Of a stretch of DNA of 64,000 nt, positions 23,105 to 35,849 are shown in pieces. Every line of letters starts with the position of its first letter. The first letter of the stretch is position 1. A program made the position numbers and the translations under genes. The stretch lies in contig JALMQS010000816.1 of the NCBI GenBank assembly GCA_024734495.1, positions 9,147,092 to 9,211,091 on the forward strand. Reading direction: 5' to 3'. The stretch is from Forficula auricularia (taxonomy: Eukaryota; Arthropoda; Insecta; Dermaptera; Forficulidae). Below the pieces are notes generated by a model. The model was not told the DNA's origin. It made no database searches and saw only the letters and a program-made list of their open reading frames with translations.

Positions 23105-24269
23105 AACTGCTACTTAAAATTACGATTGTAAATTGTAGATAAAAAATGTGAAAAATAGTTTCTTTCCATATTTAAAAACAATATTAAATTTTGTTTGTTT
23201 TTTCTCTGCCCTGTAAAATTTCCTTGTTGTGAATTAGAAGGTTTACACTCTAAAGCGACGATATGAAACATTCGCTTAAAAATTATTTGAAAAAAGTTAC
23301 TTTTTAATTTGTCTATATAAATGATAATAAAAAGTTAAAACTAATCTGATTAATTACTCATAATTTAAATCTATTTATCTAAATAATTTGATATATTTTT
23401 TTTCTGGTTGGATCATCCGAAAGTATCATTTATTTAGGTATAACTTTTTAATTATTTTTAAAATATATAGAGAAACGAATAAGTATAAGTGTTTTATTTC
23501 CTATCCTTATATAATTTCCTTTCCCTTCAAGAAAAAAAGTAAGATTTGAATTTAAGGCCACTTGATTGTGTAGGTCGAATCGAAGTTTTCTGACCTTTGA
23601 ATGAATCACCAGCCTTCGGTTTGCGCGGGTCGTCTTTCTATCTATCATCCCTTTAAGGTCACACAAGATTCGAGGTAACCACCTAACATAAAAAATAAAT
23701 AATGAAAGAATAATATATATATATTACTTTACCATACAGGGTTTGGTCATGTATTGTTTTTTTTTTTTCATTTAGAGAAAAAATAGATTAAACTCTTATA
23801 ATTTGAAATTATCATAATCAAGACAAATAAGACAAGTTGAAATAAATAGAAATTAAGTAAACTCATTAATCTTTTCAATTTAGTACTCGATCTCTATTTC
23901 TTGAGAAAATTGATCTTGGTTGATTTTTAGTGATTGAAACAGTTCATGAGATCGAAACGTCGTGTTAAGTTTAATTATCTATTTACACTATGAATGGCCT
24001 TGATTTTAAATTTTTTTGAATATATCTTAAATGATCATGACGTTTTTCTTTTTAATTTATCTAATTTTAGACATTTAAACACTCGATTCGTCGTTCTCGT
24101 TGAAAAATTACGAAAATTAAAAAAAATTAAATTATCAAGTTGGAGATTTGTCGAATAGTTGTAGCTGTTTTGTTATTTCAAGTTTTTATTAATAAACTGC
24201 ACCTAGATGTCACGTTTCAACTACTTAAGATTTCAGTCCTCTGCCCCCTATGATTAAGTCAATTATAAA

Positions 24270-24690
24270 TTTTGTCAAGTCCTAATGTCCTAGAGTTGTG
24301 AAAATTTGTATTTAGTTCTCACAAGCAGAGATTACCTGAGGTAGAGAGAGGTCATACCATCCTTGTTAAGGTTTTGACCAGGTTTCTTTAACAACTTATG
24401 ACAAATATCGGGATGGCTAATGAGTCGCTTGCTCCCGGTATCGGGTTTTTGAGCGGAATTATTTAAATTACGTTTTATCTTTTGATGTAAATCTATGATC
24501 ATGTTATTTGTTAATGAGCATACATTTCTATTTTTTTTTCTTGTTTGTTAATTGTTAATTTCTTATATTTGATTTGTTTTGATATTTTATTAATTTCTGT
24601 AGTTAATTTGTATTGATGTTTTGTTGACCTAGCCACCGAGCACTTGTGCCTCTAAGCAGGTCGAGTAATAAAGATTTATTTATTTATTAA
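24270..24690 (+). mobile_element. LINE 3' UTR with (ATTT)n tail
   Basis: No coding sequence remains. The segment from TTAGTTCTCACAAGCAGAG to GTCGAGTAATAAAGATTTAT and the ATTT tail matches 49634-50060 in the opposite orientation, where it follows the LINE coding residues AIQKRAIK. It is therefore a 3' UTR of that LINE group. Confidence 0.65.
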
Positions 24691-25462
24691 TTATTTAACT
24701 GAATTGTCTATTGACAACGAAAAAATTAGGTACCAAATCAATAAAATTTGCTCTAAGCGTACGAGTCTTGAAAGAGTTTTCGCTTTTTCCTCAAATTGAA
24801 GAGTTCTTTTTAAATATCTTTGGTGGCCCTCAAGTGATAGCTTTTATCATCTCATATCCTTAATTTACGGATCTTAATTTTAGTCTCCTGACCAAATTTC
24901 CGATTCAAGATTTATTTCAAATGAAATACTCTCAATACAAAATATCAGATATTGTAAAATAGTACCATTCACAGATTTTATTTTTTTAGTAAACTTTGTC
25001 GTAATGCGTTTCAACTCTCAAAAAATGTCGATCATGAACTATTTCTGCACTCTTTGGAATTAGGTATAACTTTTTTGAATTTACAGTATCACGTCTTCAG
25101 CGCTCTTTGGGATTCCGAAACTTTAATTTTTTAATACTTTCTATAAAAATGATCGATAACCATGATATTCCTGCACTTTTTTAAAGGTGATGAGATTTTA
25201 AGCTTCGAAAATATTCTCATTATCATTTAAGACACCTATAAAGAATTCCCATTTCCAAGCTTTCAATTTACTTTGTTTATCATACCTATTATAAATATTG
25301 AAAAAATCTTACAGCTTTGATTTTGTTCAACATTAGACATAAATCGAACAATCGCATCCACCAATTCGTTTATCTATATTTTTTATTTTATATTTTTATT
25401 TTTTGTAACTCACTATCCTCACTACACGTGTCCTTTTTTTCCATGAACTTCTACTATAATCC

Positions 25463-25933
25463 AGGCAAATTACGTGAAAAAATGGCATAAACAGGAAATA
25501 ATTCCCGGTAAAGATTTTATTGCTGGAATACCTTTATTGGTATTCCAATGTTACTACCCTAAGTTTTTCCCTCAAATCTATGTTGTGAAAATTTTTCTAC
25601 GCGCTTCAAAATGAGAAAATTTCGGAGTTTTTTCAGTTTTTCTTGAATAACTCTAAAATGGCTTATCAAATCAAAAAGATATCCAATAGATAAATTAAAG
25701 CTCTTTAAATTATCTAATAGATATCTTTTTGATTTGATAATCCATTTTATAGTTATTCAAGTAAAACTGAAAAAACTCAAGAAATTTTCTTATTTTGAGG
25801 CGCGTAGAAAAATTTCCACAACACAGATTTGGGGGAAAACTTAGGTAGTAATATTGGAGTACCAATAAAGGAGGTATCCCAGCAATAAAATCTTTAACGC
25901 GAATTATTTCCTGTTAATCCTCGTAATTTGCCT
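25463..25933. mobile_element. 471-bp foldback element
   Basis: Two arms of about 220 bp pair almost throughout (left AGGCAAATTACG, right CGTAATTTGCCT), centred near 25693. Indels and about 10% mismatches separate them. No ORF. The superfamily is undetermined. Confidence 0.8.
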
Positions 25934-26037
25934 CTACTACTATTTAAAACTCAATTCCACAGATGCCTTCTACTCTGAACGAATCCTTAAAATTCATTCC
26001 ACTTTTTTCACCATATGATAGTCAATCCTGACTTATA

Positions 26038-26290
26038 GGCATGGGCGTCCGAAGAGGAGAATAGGGAGGGCACTTGCTTTGAGTATTTCCAGTGAGTAAA
26101 AAATGTTGATTACTGTTGTGAGCAGGGCCTAGTTTGTTTACCATCTGTGTCTAGCGAGTCACCAAGAGAAGTAAATTGTAAATTTATAGTGAAACAAATT
26201 CAAAAATAAAAATACAGAAAAATATAAATGTAATTATTTGTCCCTAAGCTTTGTTCTGAAAATGTGTCTTCTGTGGACGTCCATAGGTGA
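26038..26290. mobile_element. Possible MITE with CATGGGCGTCC ends
   Basis: CATGGGCGTCCGAAGAGGAG at the left and TTCTGTGGACGTCCATAGG at the right are imperfect inverted repeats. Similar ends occur near 13820 and 22736. No clear target duplication. Confidence 0.35.
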
Positions 26291-26322
26291 TACACCTTCT
26301 TGCAGCAAAATATTATTAAGTT

Positions 26323-26528
26323 TGTTTTTTTTAATTTATTTATTGTCACCGGGAACAAAGCCCATTTAGACAGCACATAAGTAAAGTATTAGTAGGGTTA
26401 GCGAGGGAGCCGAGTTTTTATTTGCCAGCCAGGATCGAACCCCGGCCTTCAGTTCCAACATCGTCATAATCGATCGATGCCGAAGCGAGGCCAGCGCGTT
26501 AGCCGGCTCAGCTAACCCGACTCCCCTT
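26323..26528 (-). mobile_element. SINE family 1, minus copy
   Basis: The minus strand runs from a tRNA-like head (AGTCGGGTTAGCTGAGCCGG, B-box-like GGTTCGATCC) through CTCGGCTCCCTCGCTAACC and TTGTTCCCGGTGACAATAAA to an AATA-type tail. It matches 29281-29500. Confidence 0.75.
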
Positions 26529-27297
26529 ATTAAGAGATAAACCACAAAAAATAAATATCTATAACACCTAAAAAATGTCATTCATTTTTTAAATAAGAGG
26601 CAGTCATATAGATAATATTGAATTTCTCATTTCTCATTTGAAAAGTTAATAATATGGTGATTTCTAATTAAAGAAAGGGAGTTAAGTGAATGTCATGAAG
26701 TTTACGCACCATCAGTTTATTTTTATTATTTTATGTTTTTATAGATTGATAATCAGCAAATTAAATGTCGAACTAATTAATTGGGTGTCCTCGAATTAGG
26801 CTCTACCATATGTTAAATGATTCATTCAGAGTAAATATTGCTCAATCCCCATGAACCCCTTGATAGTGGTAATTTTTACATAATACCTACTTAAATAGTT
26901 GCTTTTGAAGGTGAAGAAAGGTAACTTGATTTACCATATATGTACTAAGCAATAGGTAAAACAATTCATTGTTATGATCGAAAACTTACTTTAATTTTAC
27001 ATTAATATTCAAAGGTTAAAAATGAAAGGGTCCTGACATTCGTAATTAATTGAAGAGCAAATGATGAATACTGAAGGACATCGAATGTCACCTTCTATCC
27101 ATCCGACCGTATCGATTTAATATTTATAGAAATGTATAAAATTTTACCTATCGTATAAGGATAATTTTTAATTCAATTTAATATATTATATACCGTATAT
27201 AAAATTATATAAAACTAAAGATTTGAGCATCTTTTTTTTTTGAAAATAGTTAGAATGTTTTTCAAAAAATCAGCTCGGGTTCAGATTAACCAAGATG

Positions 27298-27530
27298 TAT
27301 TTTAAAAGAGAAAGAATTCAATCTTTAGGATAAATTCTAAGATTTTAGTAGAAATATTATTAAATTGCAATATCAGAGGGGATTCATCCCCTCAGGAGTT
27401 GAAACTGAGAACTAACAAGCTTTCCGGGTAGTCAGCTCACACCCTCGAGACAAAAACCTCTCTCTTAATAATATTTCTACTAAAATCTTAGAATTTGTCC
27501 TAAAAATTGATTTATTTCTCTTTTAAAATA
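27298..27530. mobile_element. Foldback element F2 with single tRNA-like core
   Basis: Arms TTTTAAAAGAGAAAGAATTC and AAGATTTTAGTAGAAATATT pair with their inverses at the right. The tRNA-like segment (minus strand, CCCGGAAAGCTTGTTAG, GTTTCAACTCCTGAGG) is present once, unlike F1, where it is on both arms. A further ~60 bp on the left (from about 27240) is shared with the right flank of F1. Confidence 0.65.
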
Positions 27531-27910
27531 AAATTATATATCGTTGAATTTTCTAATAGGAATTAGTTTCAGTTTAATGGCTGATATGAACATCTTATTA
27601 ATCCCATTATTATCTAATATCGAATTAATTAAAAAATTTGAAATACCAAATCTAGATATTTTTTTTTTACTTAAGATTATATAAAAAGATTAGAGATTAT
27701 TATTTTCGTTCACTAGAAAGTATAATTTTCAATATAATTCCTATCTATTTTTAAATTTCCTCTAAGATGATTTCAATTAATGAAATGATCAATTATCTAA
27801 ATTAAATTAAATTGTTATTTTAAAAAGCTTAATGCTTAAGGCATTTTGTTCTCTTAAATCAAATTAAATTACAAAACGAAAATTTTATCCCTGAAGATTT
27901 ATGTATGTAA

Positions 27911-27965
27911 GCAGTGGTTCTTAATCTTTTTATAAATGCGTCCCATCAAAACCGAATTCCGAAAA
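27911..27965 (+). mobile_element. hAT element end fragment
   Basis: CAGTGGTTCTTAATCTTTTT is a typical hAT terminus. I found no matching right end. Confidence 0.4.
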
Positions 27966-27999
27966 ATAAAATTTTCTGATAAATAAAAATTTTAACTAA

Positions 28000-28855
28000 C
28001 GAACAAAAAAAATCAATTTTAGACCTTGGATAATAGCCTGTCTCACTTCATCTTTACTGTTATTATAAATGGCCCAAAAGAATATTTATTGAAATTTTAG
28101 TCAAAAGTCTTCTTCTCGAAAATAAGTTCATTGAAGAAGTAAATTTGAAAACAAGTTTATTCAATTATGTTTGACAAGATTTCAAATAAATATTCATATG
28201 AAAAAATAAATATTATTTTAAATTTGAAGAATGGCCTATAGTTGCCATTATAAAACAGGATAATCGTCCATAAATTTACTACCAGTCATCTCTCGCGTAA
28301 TACAGGTTGAGAGTAAGAGGTACTGAGGAAAGAAAATAATATATATTATACCATCTCTAAATATTTGTATTATCAAAATAATGAAGTAAAATATCGTATA
28401 TATAGTACATACACTAATAAAAAAATTTATTGTACTTTATTATCTGGCTTGATATGTACTGGATGTTTAAGTTTGAATGAAGGTAATTAAGTTATGACTT
28501 ATTTCCAGTAATATTATTTTATTTTATTAATTATATTCCAAACCACTTTTTTAATTATATCACCCATGGTATAAATAATAAAAAAAAATGATACGAATGA
28601 AACAGAGGATTAGTTATAGATGCCCTGTGATCTCCAACTTCAATTAGTGTTTAGGTCCAGTGACTCCCAGAATGTTAAGTCAAAACACTTTTTCTAATTC
28701 ATTGTATTCTAGTAGAAATGAAGGTTGCTAAAGAAAGCGTAACTAGAATCGATTAGAATGATAACCTGAAATGAAGGAAAGCCATTGGGTATTTATTAAT
28801 TTTTCTAGTCAGGATATATTATTTGTAATTATTTAATAAATAAAATCTATCCATA
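28000..28855. other. No identifiable feature
   Basis: AT-rich, no convincing ORF or repeat termini. Confidence 0.5.
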
Positions 28856-28990
28856 TTGATATTTCGCTTTCGAAATGTACAATGTACAAGCTCCACACCA
28901 TCGCAGTTACATAGAAGAAATGTCAGGGAAACTCCGTTTTGTGTTTGTAGAGATCAAATCATTGAGGATATAGATCACATCTATTTGCTA
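28856..28990 (+). pseudogene. LINE C-terminal fragment
   Basis: The translation FRFRNVQCTSSTPSQLHRRN, then RETPFCVCRDQIIEDIDHI, resembles the Cys/His C-terminal segment of non-LTR ORF2 proteins (a CxC then DHI pattern). It degenerates after about 45 codons. Confidence 0.4.
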
Positions 28991-29280
28991 CTAGATATAG
29001 GAACAAAATTGACAAATATTACGGCTTCATCACTAGTAAATATAATTATGGTTACACTCGGATGACAATTCTACTTCAGTACCTATTCAAATTTTAAATT
29101 TTACATTACCAAAAAAGTGATATGATATTTTATCTATTGGATGATTCTGGAACAACTTTATGATAGAATATTTTAACTCATTTTATAAAAAAAAAAATTA
29201 CTATTAATATAAATTATTTTAGTTTTAATTTAAATTTATTTATTATAGTCTAATTTATTTATTTATTTAACATATTTTCC

Positions 29281-29500
29281 GGGGAAGTCGGGTTGTCCGA
29301 GCTGGCTTAATCGCTGGCCCCGCTTCGGCATCGTTGATGACGATGTTCAAGCGGGAGATCCGCGTTCGAACCTGGCTAGCATATAAAATTTCGACCGGCT
29401 AAATCTCGGCTCCCTCACTAACCCTACCAACACTTTACTGATGTGCTGACTAAATGGGCTTTGTTCCCGGTGACAATAAATAAATAAATAAATAAATAAA
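29281..29500 (+). mobile_element. SINE family 1, most complete copy
   Basis: The tRNA-like head has an A-box-like GTCCGAGCTGGC and a B-box-like CGTTCGAACCT. The body includes CCCTCACTAACCCTACC and CTAAATGGGCTTTGTTCCCG, and the tail is (AATA)n. Pol III promoter boxes and a simple-repeat tail define a SINE. Confidence 0.78.
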
Positions 29501-30282
29501 AACAAAACATTTTCGGCCCGTTTCAGATATGGTCTTTTTACAACTAATTTCTGAAACAAGTCTACTGTGATTTACTTAGTAGTATTTATTTTTCTAGTCA
29601 ATTAAGGAATGTCTCTCTTTACAGTTATCTGTGATATAATTTATTTATCTAAGATTATTATTATTATTATTATTTATTTGAACATCTTTTTAATCTTTGA
29701 TTACAATGATCCTTAGAGACCCTCTTCATCTTAGGTCTCATTTCTTTTACTTATAGGATAAGCTAAAGAATTCTTTGCAGCTTCAGTCAGATGTACCTAC
29801 GGCTCTATGGAGCAGAGCACATATCCGATGTCGTTCTGGACCTTTTCTAAATCATGAAATGAAATTTTGATATATTGGTACACAGAATAAACGGTCCTAT
29901 AATAAAAAAGAGTATTTATTTTTTCGGGGACCGAAATTGGGGGGGGGGGTGGACTTAAAAAAATACAACTATCAATATATAAGTCCTAGACATTTTGATC
30001 GATTTGTACGAAATATCTCATATGCACAATACACAACCATATAAAAATGACTCACTAATATGTGGAATTGATTAGTGACCCAAAGGAGAGGGAGAAGCTT
30101 CAAAAATAATTTAAAATAATAAAATTTTCAAAAAAAATAGTAGAAAGCTGATATTAACAATAGAGAAGGAGTCTTATTTATGAAATGGGCCCACAATGAG
30201 GGGGCGAAAATTAAGCGGGTGTTCTTAAAAAATTAAAATGATAAAATTTTCAAACTGAAAAAAATGGAATTTAGTATAAAAG

Positions 30283-30425
30283 GTCCATGAATGCTGTGGA
30301 TGCGGTGCATGCCTAAAATTTCAAACATTTTGAGTATTTTCATAGTGGCATGCGGTCCATGGATGCTGTGGATGCGGAGCATCCCTAAAATTTCAAACAT
30401 TTAGAGTATTTCCATAAATATAAAC
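30283..30425. repeat. ~72-bp tandem duplication
   Basis: Two head-to-tail copies of GGTCCATGNATGCTGTGG through AGTATTTNCATA, differing at a few bases. No ORF. It lies within an AT-rich tract with a G run at 29941. Confidence 0.7.
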
Positions 30426-31204
30426 TGTAAGGTCGACTTCAAAATTTCAGGAGGATCTTTAAATTTTCAAATTATTATCCTTTATTTCAAATATTTCTAT
30501 AAAAAACATTTTTTGTTTTGAAAAGTAAGTATATTGGTTCTCGAAATAAAATAATATTATGGCATAGTTTCAAGGGGCAATTAAATTAATGATTTTTCCG
30601 AAAAAGAAGGTTTTTGAACTTCCTTGCAGGTAGGTATATCTTCCAGTTCAAGCATGTCAAAGACAAGTCCAGACGAGTTTTAGTCGAATAAAAATTGTTC
30701 TCGCTGAGGAACTATTAGAATAGAAATAATACAAAAAAATAATAATTAAACATGATTCGAGAATATTTGGACTAATCCATTTCTAAGAACTCTCAATCAA
30801 TATATAAGATCGGAAATAACTAACAGTGCTAGTGATATAGACAAATCAAAAATTATTAAAATAATTAAATTTTTACAAAAAAATACTTGAAGTCATTTCC
30901 TCTAGAAGAGTTCCATATTTAAAAGAAGATATGGTTGAATTGGTAATGGGCCCAAAATTAAGAGGATACCGGAGGGGAGGGGGTTCTTTCGTAAATTATT
31001 GTAAATTATTTTATTAAATATAAGAGATGGTGGTATATGGTAAAGTCATCAGCTACATCAGCTTATTTATTTTTGACCCCACATAAAATTCGACCCTTCC
31101 CAAAATAATCATTCGATTAAAATTTTAATACGATTTTTGTTTTGCTGTAAAATTAATAAATATAACTCCAACTTCTAATTTATTTCTTATATATAGTTTA
31201 CGAG

Positions 31205-31292
31205 ATAAACTGCTCTGACAGAAGGGCAGACAATAAGACATTGTAGCGACACTAATATGGTTCCGTTTGATTTTTTAAACGGAACCCTAAAA
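31205..31292. repeat. Dispersed repeat end, ACGGAACCCTAAAA
   Basis: Contains GACAGAAGGGCAGACAATAAG, ACACTAATATGG and a CCGTTTGATTTTTTAAACGG hairpin followed by AACCCTAAAA. A decayed copy lies at 3190-3260. Common in insect genomes; element type uncertain. Confidence 0.45.
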
Positions 31293-31299
31293 TTGATAT

Positions 31300-33410
31300 A
31301 AGCCTATTCTTAAAACTTTACTAATACATATTTATCAAGGTTCGGAATTCGTATAGGCTAAACGTCGGTTGAGTATCGATCGTTGTGGGCGCTTGTTGCA
31401 GACTCAGTGGCGCCGAGGGACCCTTCGGAGAACGATATTCGTGACAATCAAGAATGCTGAATAGTTATTGTTTACAACTGCCAGTTGCCTGCTGGCACGA
31501 AACAATAAATTATTTCACTGATAACTAGGTGAAATTAAGATAAAAAATTTAGGCCAAAAAAATATCATTCATCCCTTTTAAAGATATAATTTATTGACTA
31601 ATACTAAGTATAGTCTTATAGTTTTCAAAAGTCAATCCACTATAATTAGTAGTTTCTAAAAGTAAATTTAGAGGATGGGCTAAAGTTGCTCCATTTACGG
31701 TAATTTTGATGTCATCGTATTGCTGGCAACTTATTGCAATTTTTTCCAACAGCGCTAGTAAATAAGCAACATAAAGTAATTAGTACAAATTGTGACAATC
31801 ACTTTTGGAAATACGAATTGCTGTCTTGGTATTCAGAAGCTGAATTTTGACCATGGGGTCTCGTGAATCAGAAAATTAATTATTTAAGAATACGATTTTA
31901 TTATTTAATTTTTGAATTCGAAAAACATATCCTTATATTAAAGTTATTAAATAAAACAATATAGAATTATCAATCAAGCATAAAATTGAAAATTGTATAT
32001 TTATTTATTTAGCTGGTTTAGCTAGTTTTACGGACAAGATGTCCATACAGAAAAAGAAACATATACAGGATACAATATTAAAACAATATAGATATAATAC
32101 AATAACAGGTAGGTATCAAAAAAAAGCTTTTATTACACTGAAGTGGTTTTTAGAATGTGGCTAATGATTTTAAGATGATTTTTTTAAGTTGGTGAGGTGT
32201 ATGTATGTACTTCGATTAAAACACATAAAAAATTTTACTGAATAATGACATAAACAAGAAAAGCAACAAAAAACCACCCCAAAGAACTATTAAATTCCTA
32301 GGTATTATTTTCTCTAGTAAATGTCAACGCCCGAAAAAGAAGATCGGTGTAGTCATATGGTAATAACTTATATAATTAGCATAAATTAAATACAAATGAT
32401 CATAATAAGATGGAAAATATAAATCAATTATCGTAAAAATAAATATGAACGAGATTTCAATTCATATCAAATTGCAGGATGGAATAAAGAATATATTGAA
32501 TTTTTCGTTCAATAACTCACTGTTTCAGGCTGTTTCTGAAGAGGTTTCAAGGGTAATATATTGATATGGGAACAATCGGTTTCATGAGTAAAATGTACAT
32601 ATGGATATAAGTTGGATTGATCTATAATTTATTGAAGTTTTCTATTACACGACTTTTCGGTTCCTCTTCCTAGAACCTTTTCTCATTATATTTATTATCT
32701 TTTAAAACATAGTTCCAGAAGAGGGTCATTATACCTACCTTTGAGATTCTAGAAATATGTTTATTATGAACTTAATAAAATTTAAAAATAAAAAATAATT
32801 AAATCGAATATTGTGTTTTTTCATAAAAAGAATCATTATTGTTCTTATCATTTCTCAAAATTTTATAAGCCATTTATTGAACATTTCTAATATAGGCGTT
32901 CTTATTGATTTGGAGATTCAATTTATAATTAATCCCTTCTGTTGTATTTATAATTTAAGTCATTTTTTTTTTATTTGATTTCTATTTCTAATAAAATAAA
33001 ATGATTAATTAATGACTAACCTTTGAATCAATTTATGTGATTGGCTGGAGAAAAAGTTGATAAAAACACTCAGTTCAATTTAATGATGAAAAACAAGTCA
33101 CATTTTGAAAGAAAAAGAAGAATTGAACACTAGAAATACGTCAAAAAAAAAAAACTCAATAATTTGATGAAATGTCACGAACTAAACACTGAACTCAACT
33201 GGAGTGAGACTTGCATCCCTGCGCGCTGGAAGCTTTACTTTTTCCCCTCCCACCAACATCCCGGCTGGGCTCGAACAGCCATGCAGAGGGGGAGATATGG
33301 CGGTAAATGTAATTTTACTATATTAGGAATATATTTCATCTTTTTCTTCTTTATTACATGATTAATAATACGATCTACATGGAGTATTGAATTCATTCAA
33401 AAATAAGGAA
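31300..33410. other. No identifiable gene
   Basis: AT-rich. A possible tRNA-like/SINE scrap is seen at 33200-33290 (GGGCTCGAACAGCC). Otherwise nothing I can support. Confidence 0.45.
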
Positions 33411-33755
33411 GGTTAAGATGCAGACTGAGTCAGTGAAATTTCTGGGGGGAGGGGGTTGAAAATTGTTGTATTTTAACATTGTTTTCTAAAAATAAAAACG
33501 GCTAAGTCTTATAACTTCAACAAAAGGTAATAAAAAAACTCCTCTAATTCTTTAAAAGTGAATAAAATGAGGGGGTACTTTTCTTGAAACTGGGGGGTTC
33601 TTTTCATCAAACTGGGGGGACGTCATTAAGCCATTATGAAGATTGTTTTTATACAAGATTTCTATTTATTTGAATTTTTAAAATTACAAACAATAAAATT
33701 TAAACATATCATTGGATTCAAACTTACTGGAATTGAGGGATAAAATTTCAATGTA

Positions 33756-34433
33756 AGGCGTCACACTAGAGTCTGACCTTTCTTGGAATGACCATATCTC
33801 AACCACTGCTAAAGGTAGAGCGCGCAAGCTTGGTCTCCTATTTAGGTCTAGACGCTATTTTACTCCCAGTCAACTTCTTACACTGTATAAGGCTCAAATT
33901 CGTTCCTGTCTCGAATATGGGTCTCATCTGAGGAGGGGTGCCTCCAAGCATTCTCTTGCCACACTGAATGCGATTCAGAAACGAGCAATTAAACTAATGG
34001 GAGACCCGGCCTTAACTAACTCACTCGACTCCCTGGCACACCGAAGAACCGTTTCTGCCCTTTCCCTGTACTACAGATACTATCATGGTGTCTGTTCAGT
34101 CGAGCTGAAATCAATATCCCCCCTAAAGCCCTCTTTATGAGAAACACGCTGTTTTCGAACGCTCAGCACCCTTTCGCTGTCAAATTGGATAAAAATCGAA
34201 CAAGCGCTTTCCCCAACTCTTTTATCCCTATGACCTCTAGAGACTGGAACTCGCTCCCAGTCTTCCCCGCGACTTATAACCTTCAGCTATTTAAGACCCG
34301 TATCCACAGATACCTCCGATTTCTTCCCAACCCATAAAATCCCCTCTTCTTCTTTTCACGATGGAGGGGTCAACATCCCTCTCAGGGGATCCACCTTTTT
34401 GGTGTAACTCCTCTCATCATTTTCATTTAAAAA
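33756..34433 (+). pseudogene. Jockey/CR1-like LINE ORF2 C-terminus and 3' UTR
   Basis: This is the best LINE relic here. The frame reads GVTLESDLSWNDHISTTAKG, LYKAQIRSCLEYGSHLRRG, LNAIQKRAIKLMGD and, after one frameshift near 34120, SFIPMTSRDWNSLP, ending at a stop at 34335. The 3' UTR holds AGGGGTCAACATCCC and ends in an A-rich tail near 34433. It is 5' truncated well after the RT catalytic motif. Sister tails lie at 20455, 35098, 49232 (minus), 52080 and 60996. Confidence 0.8.
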
Positions 34434-34450
34434 AATAACATATTTGTTTG

Positions 34451-34770
34451 ATTTTTAAAAGAGAAAGAATTCAATCAATCTTTTTCGGACAAATTCTAAG
34501 ATTTTAGTAGAAATATTATTAAATTGCGATATCAGAGGGGATTCATCCCCCCAGGAGTCGAACCTGAGAACTAACACGCTATCCGGGCAGTCAGCTCAGA
34601 GAGAGGTTTTTGTAGCGAGGGTGTGAGCTGACTGCCCGGATAGCGCGTTAGTTCTCAGGTTCGACTCCTGGGGGGATGAATCCCCTCTGATATCGCAATT
34701 TAATAATATTTCTACTAAAATCTTAGAATTTGTCCGAAAAAGATTAATTGAATTCTTTCTCTTTTAAAAT
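34451..34770. mobile_element. Palindromised tRNA-like element F1
   Basis: Arms 34451-34598 and 34624-34770 are almost perfect inverted copies, each containing the full tRNA-like segment (GCGCGTTAGTTCTCAGG, B-box GGTTCGACTCC). The 25-bp spacer includes GAGAGAGGTTTTTGTAGCG. In F2 the same segment is present once with matching spacer-side sequence, so F1 looks like an inverted duplication of a single-copy form. The right flank (to about 34850) matches the left flank of F2 inverted. Confidence 0.8.
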
Positions 34771-34877
34771 ACATCTTGGTTATTCTGAACCCGAGCTGAT
34801 TTTTTGAAAAAACTACCAACTATTTTCAAAAAAAAAGATTCTCAAAACTTTAATTATATATTTGTTTGAGACTATAG

Positions 34878-34904
34878 TTTCGAAGGTTTGACCTTCATCA
34901 TCAG
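34878..34904 (-). ncRNA. Hammerhead-like core
   Basis: Minus strand: CTGATGA, extra T, a perfect 5-bp GAAGG/CCTTC helix II with a TCAAA loop, GAAA, then CTATAGTC. ACTATAGT is fully self-complementary (8 nt), the hallmark of hammerheads that assemble as dimers through helix III. GTC is the expected cleavage triplet, and GA before CTGATGA pairs with TC after it. This is the cleanest helix II of the set. Confidence 0.58.
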
Positions 34905-35097
34905 TCTTTTTAATTATAAATATTTTATCTCTTATTTCTCATCGGTTCAAATACCCGATTAGAATAAAATAAATTCGTTTTGTCGTATTAGTAAGCAGGT
35001 CGTTGAACGAATGGCAATTTTCGTGGTCATCGCACCTTTTTATACATATACACTTGTCTGGGTTATAAACAAACAAAGAATCACTCGATTTTCAAAC

Positions 35098-35380
35098 ACA
35101 CTCCTTGAAATAATACAAGGATCGAAGCAACGTTTTCATCAAATCTTTTCCCAAATGATCTCTGGAGATTGAAACTCGTTTCTTGCCACTCTCTTTTCAG
35201 AGACTTATATAGACTTCAGGTTTTTAAGACCCACGTCCAGAGAAACCTTCAATTCCATCCCAGCACATAAGATAGTTTTCTTTTCTTCTTTTCACTGTAG
35301 AGGGGTTAATCCAGACCTTTAGGGGCTGCACTTTCTTGATGTAACTCCTTCTCACATCAATTTCCTTGAAAAACAAACCA
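35098..35380 (+). pseudogene. Decayed LINE tail
   Basis: SFPNDLWRLKLVSCHSLF-like text parallels FIPMTSRDWNSLP of the copy at 33756, followed by the shared 3' UTR (TCACTGTAGAGGGGTTAATC, GATGTAACTCCTTCTCACAT). Confidence 0.55.
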
Positions 35381-35849
35381 ACAAACTATGCAATGTGTTA
35401 TTATTATAAACACTTTGTTTTATAGTTCAATATTAAAAGAGGAATTCAATACTTCAACAATATCATATAAAGATAATAATATCGATTAAAAGTAAAAATA
35501 TATAAAATAAAAAACGCCTATAAGGTATGCTTTAAGCATTGCTCCAAGAGTGTTCGGTTGCATATCTTTCAGGCTTTTAGGAAGATCAATTTAATTTAAT
35601 GGGGCATATCAAATTATAATTTCTTCTCTATAAATCGGTGAGATTTGTTAAACTTGTTTATGTCTTATTTATATATAGTGTTCAGGTACCTATACTGATT
35701 ATTTCGACATTGAAAATATTTTTCTTAGTATGTAGATATATATTATATAACTATATAATAAATTATATATTTATACATATAGAAAGAGAGATGAATGCGA
35801 ATCATGAGCTTTAAAAAAGGTCCATGAAAATAAATTAAAAACAACCGAG

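Noticed and set aside
23935..23980. Hammerhead-like text (CATGAGATCGAAACGTC)
   Set aside because: No CTGANGA and no helix II; only the GAAACGTC end resembles the motif.
33164..33361. 65-codon ORF containing GCTCGAACAGCC
   Set aside because: Looks like a scrap of a tRNA-like repeat; too short and degraded to assign.
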